From contig KB445802.1 in NCBI GenBank assembly GCA_000320605.2, positions 248,001 through 312,000 of the forward strand: a stretch of 64,000 nt of DNA, read 5' to 3'. The position numbers and the translations under genes were made by a program. This DNA comes from Gelatoporia subvermispora B (Eukaryota; Basidiomycota; Agaricomycetes; Polyporales; Gelatoporiaceae). How positions within the stretch are numbered: the stretch's first letter is position 1; each line of letters starts with the position of its first letter. The notes under the pieces are model-generated. The model was given only the letters and a program-made list of their open reading frames with translations. It was not told where the DNA came from and made no database searches. Shown here in pieces: positions 22,794 to 33,320 of the stretch.

Positions 22794-23472
22794 CTTGATA
22801 CGATGTTTTGGAGGACGCGCCGCTGGCTGGAAGGTGCTAAAAAAGCGCGCCCGCGCAAATAAGTTGCTGCTTAAAGGGCGAATGCCCAACGCACTTGAAG
22901 TAATGAACAAAATGATGGTGGATGGGTGGTTCAACCTGAATGGCGGGAAGCTACGCAGAGGAGAGTCATAGCTACAGTCGGAATCTGACCCGAGTTAAGC
23001 TACTCGATTTGGATGACATCACTCCATGCACAAATGCAGGGTCGGCTCCGAAACGAACCAAACCGGACCAGTGTCCGAACACCGCACAGCTGTGCCCACG
23101 GTGTGCGCGAACCAGTGCGTGCAGCTCGTCTCACTTGAGTCCAGGAAGACGACGAAGAGCCGCCTACACTGGGAAGTACTCAGATAGTGCATATCGCGGC
23201 GCTGCGTTCCTTCTTACGAGTCAGTTGGAAATACTTGCCATACCTGCACTACCTGCGTATTTCATTTGAGAATTGCCGAGACTGATACAGTATGAAGTAG
23301 ATGTAGCCGGGAAAGCTGTCTCGTCGCATGAAGGAATCACTGTCTGAGGTTGTACAACGTATCAGCACACGGAACTATGGCGCCACTATGTCAATCGCGA
23401 GACGTCTCAAGACTATCACTGTCATGCGAGAACAAGTCAACAACTTCTAGACCGCTCTTGGGAGTGCTTCAT
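22794..23472. other. Spacer between tRNA ligase and FAD oxidoreductase
   Basis: About 680 bases. The minus-strand frame of the ligase stays open upstream to about 22934, but without an ATG; no separate gene seen. Confidence 0.5.
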
Positions 23473-26003
23473 TCATCCGGAAAGTGGGATCTTGTGCCCT
23501 CCCGCACGTCCCATTACATCCAACGGATCATACTCCGTCTTCACCTTGGACAACCGTTTCATGTTCCCGCGATATATACTCTTCGCTGGCACCGACTCGA
23601 GCGAAAGGTTGCTGTAGTACGCGGGATTACTGGTCGTGAGCCCGAGATTGCGTGCAACAGTGCGGATGCGGTTCAGCGTGCCCTTGAGCTTCGTCAGCCA
23701 AAACTCGTCGTCCTGCTCATCTTCCCAGAGGAAGTATGCGAGCATTGGACCGAAAGGCTTGCCTCGCTCGTGCGGCCAGGCGGCGCCAGGTGGGCTGTTG
23801 TCGAAGATGGCGCTGTGGACGGGCCACGCGTCGACCATGATCATGTTGCCACGGCGTTTCTTGAGGTAGCTGGCGGATTTCTGAGCGAGGCCAGACAAGG
23901 ATAACAATCAGATAATCAAGAAACTCGACGATGATGTTGAAGAATACCTCTGCCTCTTCTGCCATCTTGTCAAGGAGTGGCTTGGTGTACTTGGAGACCA
24001 TGATGCACCCGAAGCGTCCGCTAGACACGAGCAGGTGAGCAGAGGCCTGAAGATATGGTACGTGAGACCAGAGGCACACCGAAGCTTGAGCTCGCCCATG
24101 CTATCTGTCGGCTTCGTTATCATTATGGGCTCGCCAGAAGACGGCGCACCGGCCAATAGCGCATAACTAGATAGATTCGCCTGCTGTTGGAACTGGCGCG
24201 TGAGAGTTTCCTCCTCGGCATCTGATCTCTCCAAGGCTGCTTCTTCCTCATGCGGCTCTGCGGACATACGCATGATGGGGGCCGCCGCGTGTGCAAGTGA
24301 GCTCAAGTCAACTTCTGGTGCACGTATGTCGTACGCGTAGGGATGGGAGAACATCATGTCCACCGCAGAGTAGTGCATCGTCTGGAAGGGATCGTTACTA
24401 TCATCGTCAGATCCCAAAGAGTTCGGGGGTGACGAATAGGTCATTAGCTTGCGGTACACTGGAGGGGCCCGCACGGGGAAGGCGGCAGAGTCGGGAGAGT
24501 CGGGAGAGTCGGCCTCTTCTGGCTCCGAATCGCTGTTAAGCGTCATCTGTACCTCCGTGCGCTGCGGTGAATCAGCTGACGTCTTCGAGGACCGATTTGT
24601 CGCGCCGGAAGCCTTACTCTTGCCCAATTTGGACCGTCTATTCATCTTGGCAGCTTCAGTCTTTGCACTCTCCCATCCTGCCAGATCCGCCGTGAACATG
24701 ATTCCCGATTTCATGAGATCCTTGAATTGTTCGAATACAGGGCGCTTGGGCTGAGGCCCATCGAAGACACACATGAAGGTTATGGAATACTATTTCTTGG
24801 GTGTCAGCGCGAGAGTGAAAACACAAGGCACTTGGGTATGCTTACATCGAGGGCTCCATCGACTAAACGATGTCGAAATGCAGAAACTAGAGCGGCCTCA
24901 CGTCGATCCTCTTGTGCAACAAAGTTGGCGATAGCCACCTTTGCCTCTTCAGCACGGTCGCCAGGAACCATGAACGACCCTCCCTGGAAACGTCTGTGTA
25001 AGCGAAATGCACCATTGCCGTTAGAGCGACAGGTGGAAATAGATTCACGTAAGTTTCCGTCTGAGGGACGGTCTTCAGTACGAAGCTTGTCACAATGCCA
25101 AAATTGTTGCCTCCACCCTAGGTACTATCAGAAAGGGTTTGAGGCGGATAGATGATGGGGAACATACCCGGAGCGCTTGAAAGAGCTTCTTCTCTTTGTT
25201 CTCAGTGACAGTTAGGATGCGTCCGTCAGGGACAACGATCTCGTACTCGACAATGTTATCGATTCCAAGGCCATATTGATTGCTTTTCAGGGAGTAACCA
25301 GCTCCTAGAAGCCATCCGGCGACACCAACACCCTGGGATGCAGCGCCACCAATAACGTTGCGTTTGTATTTGTAGATCTGACTGTAGACTTGGTCCCACA
25401 GGCACCCGGAGCCAACTTTGATGAGCGTGGTCTTCGAGTTGTACTCGACCGTATCAAAGCGAGCCATGGAGATGAGAATGCCCGTGGTGGAGCTGGCACG
25501 GGGAACCATTCCATGTCCGCCACCCTTCACCTATGAAACGCGTCACCGAATGTCTAGGACTCACATATAGCCTACCAATAATGATAGACTTACCGCAAAT
25601 TCAACTGTGGGCCTGTTCCTGAGGACCTTCATCTATGAAGAGAATTATCGAGTTGAGGGGAGAGCAGAGCCGGATAAGATCAAGCTCACCATCTCGGACA
25701 CGTCCTTGGCACTCCCAGGTTGCACGACAAGTTGTGCGACCTCGCTACTACTGGGGAGGAAATGACGGATGCAGTCCTTGTAGCCTTGACTGCCTGCAGA
25801 AGCAGAATGACACATCAGTCAGGCCCTCTGGAAGTAGAGGAGAATGTACCATATTCAAAAGACTTCGAACCAGTTTTGGATTTCTTGCATATCTCTCTAA
25901 ACTCATCCATGGCCGCGATGAGGTCGGGGGGCTGAAGTGCAAATCACCATTGGGTCTAAACCGGCAGTGTGTATGACAAGATGCTTACCATTGGGCGTGC
26001 CAT
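23473..26003 (-). CDS. FAD-linked oxidoreductase (berberine-bridge / 6-hydroxynicotine oxidase-like) with an acidic insertion
   Basis: Multi-exon gene starting MARPM at 26003. The FAD-binding part shows QLVVQPGSAKDVSEM, then VKGGGHGMVPRASSTTGILI with the GGGHG His used for covalent flavin attachment in this family, GSGCLWDQVYS, GGAASQGVGVAGWLLGAGYS and GNNFGIVTSFVLKTVP. The substrate domain gives GGSFMVPGDRAEEAKVAIAN and YSITFMCVFDGPQPKRPVFE. The family C terminus is NPAYYSNLSLE..YDPLDVMGRAGGHK. Between these, at about 24690-24090, lies an open stretch of about 200 residues rich in Ser, Pro, Asp and Glu (SDSEPEEADSPDSPDS, GSDDDSNDP) that family members I know do not have. I see no signal peptide, whereas many relatives are secreted. 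The substrate cannot be predicted. Confidence 0.85.
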
Positions 26004-26162
26004 GTTGTTTCGAGTCGGCGAAGGCGAGAGCGAGAGTTCGAGCTCAAGAGTCGAGCAAACTGTGAAAGATCAGGCGCAGCAGCTTGTTGCAGTCAAGATA
26101 TGCTCGCAGCACATCCAATTGCACGGGTACATGTGACCATCCCATGACGCTCGATTTGGCAG

Positions 26163-26940
26163 GCAGACAAATTGGTGATGCAGAGATGATCAAGAACCGA
26201 GATCCGAGCTGCTCATGCCGAGCCTAGTCATCCGCCGAGACGGTGACACCGGTTAATTTGAAGCTGGGAAGACAATGAATGCAAGAACGCTGTTGAACAC
26301 ACTTCTTTGGTGACAGACAAACAGCGAACAAGGGGCCAGGTCCGCAATATGAGTGGCTCGGCATGCCGAGAAGTACGGGTCGTCCTCTTGAAATGTTGAA
26401 ACCTTAGCCCAAGAGGTGCAGCTGTGAAGCCGGAAGCTTGGAAATAAGCAGATATAATCATCGTGTTGAGTGCAGCCTATCATGGGAAATGTCGTGCAGG
26501 CTTGGGGGCGTCTTGCTTCCATTTGGGCCTGGACAGTGTCTTTCCCGCCTCGCTGGCGCGCATCAAGAACCTCGAAGGGCATGCAAGATCCTGCAAGGCG
26601 CTCTAAGAGGAATCGATATGTTCCTGATGCCACTTCTTTCTTCTTTGGTGACAGTAAAACTGAAGGCGCGGAGATGATCAAGGGCCGAGATATGAGCTGC
26701 TCGATATGGCGAGAATAGCTGTCATCTTGACGTGGTGTGCTGAAGGGGTGACACCGGATAATCCTGAAGCTTGGAAAGTACAAATGCAAGAATCGTGTTG
26801 AATGCGCTTCTTTCGTGACAGACAAATGGAGGACGCGAAGATCTCAGATGATCAAGAATCAACGTGTGAGCTATCTCAGCGATATGGCCTCAGAGATGTT
26901 CCCTGATAGAACCCCTCTGCCTTAGGAGTACTTGAAGAGA
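26163..26940. repeat. Degenerate tandem repeat, unit about 170 bases
   Basis: Units begin near 26163, 26325, 26640 and 26827. Each pairs a segment like GAGATGATCAAGAACCGAGA..GAGCTGCTC with one like TGACACCGG..AAGCTTGGAA..GCAAGAA..GTGTTGAA..CTTCTTTGGTGACAG. The clearest pair is 26247-26324 against 26751-26826. Open frames here only translate the repeat (SVTKE..STxFLH recurs), so I call no gene. Confidence 0.75.
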
Positions 26941-27669
26941 GAAAGGACTGTTTTCATTGGATATTCATAGGCATCGGACGGTAACTGACCAGCGTGCAAG
27001 TCTACATGCCAGGCCGCGGATTGTCCACAAGTGTATAGAAACAGACATAGACAAGCTTGATATATATTCAATCACTCTGAGTAGAGGACGAAGTCTGAGG
27101 ATCTGAGGCTTGAGGCCGAGTATACTAGCAGGTGGTTCGTGAGGCCGAGTGAATGGTGTCGTGTAAACCCTAACCAGGACCAAATTTTATCGCCTAATCT
27201 GGCAGGTCTCTACCAACTGAAGCGCTTTGGACCCCGCGCGGCGCAGCAGGAGCAGCGCTGGGCCGTGAGTCGTTCGTTCAATATTGCAACTTTTCGGGAA
27301 TAATCCAAACTAGAGACACGGATGTGATCAGCGACCGACATCTGCGCTAGTTCAGTGAGTCGGTACTAGCTGAAGTTATCCCTGAGAAGTCTTGACCCTA
27401 GAAGTATACGGAATCAAACCTTACATCGTCAGTTAAACACGCGTTTTCTTACGTTTCTTGACATATGCATGCCCGAGGCTACTACGAGCAATAATTGCAT
27501 GAGGTTCGTCGACCAGTATGAGTCACAGCGGATCATCGCAATCTCATCCGGCACTCCTACGGAACATTCACGAACCGATATGGCTATGATGTCCCTCCAG
27601 GGCCGGAGGAGTTGCACGCATAAGCAGCACGCCACACTAGAGCGTTCCTCATTCAAATTGGCAATGCAC
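26941..27669. other. Repeat flank and promoter region of the VWA gene
   Basis: No gene supported. A further diverged half unit of the 170-base repeat sits at about 27317-27415 (GGATGTGATCAGCGACCGAC, then TTATCCCTGAGAAG). Confidence 0.5.
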
Positions 27670-27676
27670 TATAAAA
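27670..27676 (+). promoter_or_regulatory. TATA box of the VIT/VWA gene
   Basis: TATAAAA, 44 bases before the ATG at 27720 and the only such sequence in the upstream 300 bases. The distance is short for a fungal TATA box, implying a short 5' leader. Confidence 0.55.
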
Positions 27677-27719
27677 CCAGAGCACAAGCATGCCAGAGTC
27701 GTCAGTCAACCAATAAGCC

Positions 27720-30700
27720 ATGGGAAAGCCATTTGGTTTTGGTGGTGTTGCTTCCGACGGCAAACTCCTCTTTCTTCCTCTGAGTTCTGTGTCCGTTGAT
27801 GCTAGCATTTTTGACGGCAAGCTCAAGAGATATACCTATGCTTTGTACGAGCTGACCTTCGCGTTTCAGTTTCCGCTCTTGTCATCATCACGCAGAAGTA
27901 TCGAAACTCGTCCGCGAATGGTCAGCTTACTACCGCTCGTTATCTCTTTCCCATTCCCGAGGGAGCGTCGATATGCGCGTTCAAGATCGAGCTTTCCAAT
28001 GGTAGCAGTGTCTCTGGTGTCGTGCAAGAGACTGAGACAGCGAAGAAGGTCTACCAAGACGCCGTAGACCAAGGCGAATGGGCCGGTCTTGCATATGAGA
28101 TCACTGCTGATGGTGATACAATTCCTTCCATATGAGTCGCTCTGCTCACGCTCCTCCAGTTTTCGCCATATCAGTAGGATCCATTCCCGTAGGACAAGAT
28201 GCGACGGTCAAGATCACGGTGAGGAACATTGATGTTGTGTGACTGAAAATTCTGAAATACAACCGCCACTATAGTTTGCTACTGTCGTTCCTGACGACGA
28301 GTCTGCTCTAATGAACCAGATTCGCTTCGCGCTACCGACATACATCGGAGAGAGGTACGGGGCTGCGCCTGCAGAGGTATCTCAAGAACGTTCCAGCGAC
28401 AAGGCAGCCATGCTTTCCTTTCGAGCTACCATATTTCTCACATCCAAGGTTGTGGGCGTGACTTCACCATCTCATGACATCATTGTTGGCACTTCTAAGA
28501 AAATTCAATCCAAGCCGGCTCCGTTATACAGCACGACAGTTCAACTGCGCGATCCTACTCCATTCGACCAGGATCTCGTCCTTTCCATCCAGGCAGAGAA
28601 GCTCGACGCACCACGCTGCGTTGCCGAAGTCGATGAGATCGCTAAAACGGTCGCAGTGTCCCTCACGCTTGTACCTCGTTTTGGTGCACCAGACGTCGAC
28701 TCGCAGGAGTATGTCTTTTTAATCGATCGCAGCGGTAGTATGGATTGGGAGTACCGCATTGATTATGCAAAGGATGCATTGCAGCACCTGATCAAGGGGC
28801 TTCCCTCCGACAATACCTACTTCAATATCGTGTCCTTCGGCAGTTCCCACTCCTCGTTCGCGACTACGAGCGTGAAGTATGACCGACAAAGTGTCTCTAA
28901 CGCAGTGAGCATCACTCTACAACATTTGTCTCGCCTTTTGCTGACGTACATCTAGAGCAAGCACATCGATTCCATGACTGCTGACATGGGAGGGACAGAA
29001 ATTGAGGACGCCCTCAGCTTCGTTTTCTCCCAGCGCATGCGAACCATACCAACAGCAGTGATCGTATTGACAGACGGTGACGTAAGTCCAACGAGAATAT
29101 CTGCTCTCGCAATTGTTGTCTTCTCGCTTACCCTACACAACTTTGAAAGGTTTGGCACGCAGAAAACGTCATCACTACCGTTCGCAACGCAGTCAGTGGC
29201 GCTCCCTCGACTGCCTTCGTCCGTGTATTCTCTCTCGGCATCGGTAGCGGTGCGTCCACCGCACTATGCGAAGGCATCGCCCGTACAGGCAGGGGCATCT
29301 GCTACATGACTACGAAGAGCGAGGAGATCAAGGACCGATGTAGCAAGCTTCTGCGAGCTGCGCGTGCCCAGCCGTACGGCTCCGCATCTGGCCTCAAGAT
29401 CGACTGGGGATATGACACGGTTGCCCGCGCAGAAAAAGCGAAGGCGCCCGTCACCACAAAGCCAAAGCCGAAGAAGGTCAACTTGTTCGACTCCGGCTAC
29501 GACCCCCTCTCATCCGGCGCGGACACTGGGCTCAAATTCGTCCTCCCACCGCCGCCTGACGTGCTGCAAGCTCCGACGCAGGTGCCCAACCTCTACCCTG
29601 GTAACCGCTTCCTGGTTTCCGCTATCCTATCGAACACGACCGAGGTGCCGGAGGAGGTCACGCTGTCGGGTACGCTCCCTGACGGCACCGAGATCGAGGT
29701 TCCGCCGTTCAAGGTGGCGTACGTCGTGGCGCGGACAGACGAACGTCCGCCTCTGCTACACACTCTCGCGGCACATCGCGTAATCCGCACACTCGAGGAC
29801 GGCGACATCACTTCCCTCGGGCTGTCCGACGAGGGCGACAGCGACCTCCACGACGAGATCGTGAAGGCGGCTGTTGTGCAGTACGGCGTGCGCTTTTCTT
29901 TGGCCACGAGATTCACCTCGTTTGTCGCTGTGCAGAAGAAAGATGACGACAACGAAGAGGATGACGACGACGATAGCGAAGACAGCGATGACGACGACGA
30001 TGACGATGACGAGGATATCGACGCAGACGAAGACGATCGGATGGCCAATAATCTCCTGTCTCTCTCTGTTCGTGGTCCAGCACAGCGGGCGAAGGGGCGG
30101 ACACGGGCTCCAGCAGCATGTAAGTCAGTCGCTTCATCGATAGCTCTGCTAGGGTTCACCTTCGCCACAGCCAGTCGCGCCATGATGTCTTTTGGGGGCT
30201 CTGCCGGACCGCATGCGCCAAAATCAGATAAGCCATCGACTACGAGCAACGCAGGGAACTCGAAGTCAGGTATGAAGATCCCTAGTTTCGAAGGCCATGT
30301 ATAGTTGACTCAGCTCCAGCGGCGTCAGGGTCTTCAAAGTCCCCCAGCGGCGACTCTCAACCCGTCCTGATCGCGGGTAGCGACCTGATCACGGCCGTCG
30401 CGCGCTTGCAAGAATACAACGGTTCCTTCGCGCTGGACGACGCTCTGCTCTCCCTTCTGCAGCGCAGGAACAGCAGCCTGACCCTGCGCCGACTCCAGGA
30501 AAGCATCCCCGCCTCCCTTCGCGAGCTAGCCAGCTCCGCTTCCAGCCGCGGCGGCCACACCCCGTCTGCGGCGGATGTCGAGCGGCTGTGGGCGGCGGCG
30601 CTCGCAGCAGCGTACATGCTCGTGGCGCTGCGCGATAGCAGGGCGATCTGGGAGCCTCTGTGGGACAAGGCGCAGGCGTACGTGTGCGCAGAAACGCGTT

Positions 30701-30756
30701 GCGCGTCCTTTATGTTCAACCAGCTGGTGCAGAAGGCACGCGAGGTGTTGCAGTGA
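27720..30756 (+). CDS. VIT and von Willebrand A domain protein
   Basis: About 870 residues, several small introns. It starts MGKPFGFGGVASDGKLLFLP. The VIT domain shows ARYLFPIPEGASICAFKIEL and AKKVYQDAVDQGEWAGL. The VWA domain begins YVFLIDRSGSMDWEYRIDYA, with the metal-binding DxSxS signature intact, then MGGTEIEDAL and PTAVIVLTDGD. A C-terminal part resembles inter-alpha-trypsin-inhibitor heavy chain and PARP4-like proteins (IEVPPFKVAYVVAR, VQYGVRFSLATRFTSFVAVQ). An Asp/Glu tract of about 40 residues is coded at 29941-30040 by GAY repeats. The last exon holds AGSDLITAVARLQEYNGSFA and ends AREVLQ. No signal peptide is seen, so an intracellular scaffold or protein-binding role is more likely than secretion. 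Such genes are common and uncharacterised in basidiomycetes. Confidence 0.9.
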
Positions 30757-31234
30757 ACCTGGTTACGAAGTGTTGCATTGAGTTTGCGGGTGATGCGACC
30801 GTGCATGCGGTGTACAAAGCGTTCTTGTTCTTGAGCCATGTGTATATTAGAATTGAACATCGAAGCGGGTCCATTCTTGTAAGTCGACGAGGCGCTGACT
30901 ATGCCCTTCCTGTTGATGATCCAACACATCAAGTATCATTGCTCCAAAGTTCTATCTCAGGAGCTCGCTGCAATAGGGTTGGGAGGTGGCCTGAGTCATC
31001 GGTGGCCCCGAGTTATCTGGATGAGCCACGCCGTGCAGATAGGGGACGAGATCGTTTAACGGTAGGCGCAGGCGAAATGAGAGGGATATATTGGTGTTGT
31101 CCCGTTCAAGCACGCCGCAATCTCGTCAGCGAAACATTCATCTATAGAGTGCGCGTCACCACCACCGAGAAATTGCCGCTGCTCTACGATATTCGCCAGC
31201 TTCAGCTTCAGCGCCATGACGCACATGGCTGACA

Positions 31235-31251
31235 GGGTGCTTCAGGCACCC
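31235..31251. repeat. Small perfect hairpin
   Basis: GGGTGC, loop TTCAG, GCACCC. A 6-base GC-rich stem; role unknown and possibly chance. Confidence 0.5.
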
Positions 31252-31340
31252 ACGACCGTCGGTTTCCACGAAGAGAGCAAGCGCTGAGATATAGGGTGCG
31301 GGCAGCGGCACTGCATCCCTTGCCCGCGAGGCGCATGCAC

Positions 31341-32075
31341 ATGGTGCTCCATATAACGCCTATGGCACTCTCAGGAGCTCATCAACACCCAGGCAGCAGA
31401 GGCATTGACTTCTGAGCCATCTCGATTCGGCGTGCTGCGACGATCGGCGAAGAGAACGCCGAAAGCCAGCAAGCTGACAGCGTCCCGCAACGGTGCCCGG
31501 GTCCCGCTCCGCATGCTGTGTCGCTTCGGAGCGCCGCACCTTGCTGCGCCAACAATTAATCTGGATCCACCTCAACAAAATATGGGAAATCGCAGAAATG
31601 TCGATGACGGGGTCGTATACGTCCAGTGCATGAGTCTGCCAGAAGGCTTTGCACTTTGCATGGGTCTAGCAGCACTTCACATCAATTCTAGGGCTTGCCG
31701 GGCACACGGAGCCGTCGGCATCAGCGTCTCCGAGGAGAGCACCTGGAGCACGTACCGTACTGAAACAGACTGCGCGCACAACGGCGCTACGTACCTTGCC
31801 CGTAAGCCGCATCACATATGGTGCTCCGTACTACGCCCACGGTGCTTTCAGGAGCTCATCGCGCCCTGCCCAAAAGCCAACCTAGATCATGTAGATGTAC
31901 TGCACTGCGCTGATCAGGGAAGAGAATATCGTTGTCAGTGGAAGGCGCTAGACAGAGTAGCGATATAACATGCCTACATCGGTCCATTTGTGGCGATCGG
32001 CCCCGAATGCTGTGTCGCATCGGAGCGCTGCATTTTGCGGCGCCAACATCAAATCTGGATCCATCTCCAGACAAA
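31341..32075. repeat. Two diverged direct copies of a segment of about 490 bases
   Basis: ATGGTGCTCC..CAGGAGCTCATC at 31341 recurs at 31818, and ATGCTGTGTCGCTTCGGAGC..CCAACAATTAATCTGGATCC at 31513 recurs at 32007, giving offsets of 477 and 494 bases. Copies have drifted and neither codes for a product I recognise; they could be remains of a mobile element. Confidence 0.7.
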
Positions 32076-33320
32076 TCTAAAAGATCACAGCAAGGGCGAA
32101 GCGATAAGCCGACCTGCTGGAAGGTGCCTGTGGCACTCGTCTCGCGCGCACCACGCAGGGCTGCTGTGATAACACACACATGGTTCGGTCCTGATTAAAG
32201 TCGTGATCGAGGTACACCAGACCGACAATGTCAAGAGAAGGGAGTTGGTCGCTGGCCTTACTCATTGAGCGTGGGGGTATCAAATAACAGCACGAGTCGA
32301 GACGTCGCGGCACTTCGGGGGATTCTCGAGCACATTTGCAATTCCAGCGGCCTTATCTTGACAGGAAAGGTCTTCCAATTCCTGATATGACAAAGTAAGA
32401 CCTAAGTTTGATCGTGGCGCTCACCAGACAAACGTGTCCCAGAAAATGTGCACATCTTGTTATCCTCCTTATACTTCCCGGAAGAGCTTACAGTCTGAGA
32501 CGAACGTCGTGACCTGTTCCATCACCTCCGATATGCTGCCGTCCATGCTGATGGACAGTACATAATATGTGTCCTCAGGCGGTAAGCGTCCACGTCTGAC
32601 GTGCCATCAGCGCATGCCCCGCACCCCTCGAGGAGAACCACAAGGAAGCAGAGCAACAGCACACGATTCAACGCATTTGCCTAGGCACGGGCCATATCGC
32701 AGCGCTATCTGGCGTAGCTTTGGACGGCTGGTCTTCTATGTGCCGCCACGCCCCGCGGCATGCCACCCGGGTGTGATGGAGTCGCAGGGGGGCGTTCGGC
32801 GGCCACTCCATCGGGGGACATTGTGCTGGCCGTGTATCGCAGAGGCCGCGTGACGGGTGAACAGGATTTCAGCTGGGCCGCCGCAGCGAGGGTGGTCGCC
32901 TCGCCCGGCGATTTGCACGGTCGATAACAAAGGAGCGAGCAGAGCGTTCGCGAAGGCCGCCATCTCCGCGCTGTCCCCACCGGCGGCGTCGCTGGAGCAT
33001 CGAAGAGGTGTGTTGGCGTTCTCGTTCGCGTGCGCTGAAAGCAGCCCGCGTGAGCACGCGCGCGGGCTGAAGGCATGTGATGCCCGCGATATCGAGTGCA
33101 TGTTACACCCCGCGTAGAGCGCGCTAGAGCTGATCTCCGATCCTGGGCCTTCCATCTGTCCAGCACCGCGCACCATGCGTTGCCTCTCCTCGGTCCGTAT
33201 CCACCTTATCTTGGCGGGTCCGCACGATATAAGCTCGTGCCGACCCCGCGCACGCTGCCTCAAGAGCCTCCGCTCCCACCGTCCGCCAACAGACCAGACC
33301 AAGCTCCCTTGCAGGTCACC

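Larger units (their letters stand above)
30757..33320. other. Gene-poor 2.5 kb region
   Basis: No gene accepted. It contains a duplicated segment of about 490 bases (listed separately) and a small hairpin. Long antisense frames at 32705-33554 overlap the 5' part of the next gene and show no domain. The last 250 bases should include the promoter of the UNC-93-like gene. Confidence 0.55.

Noticed and set aside
26253..26825. Minus-strand frame of 190 codons with repeated SVTKE..FLH
   Set aside because: The repetition comes from translating the tandem DNA repeat; no independent sign of a gene.
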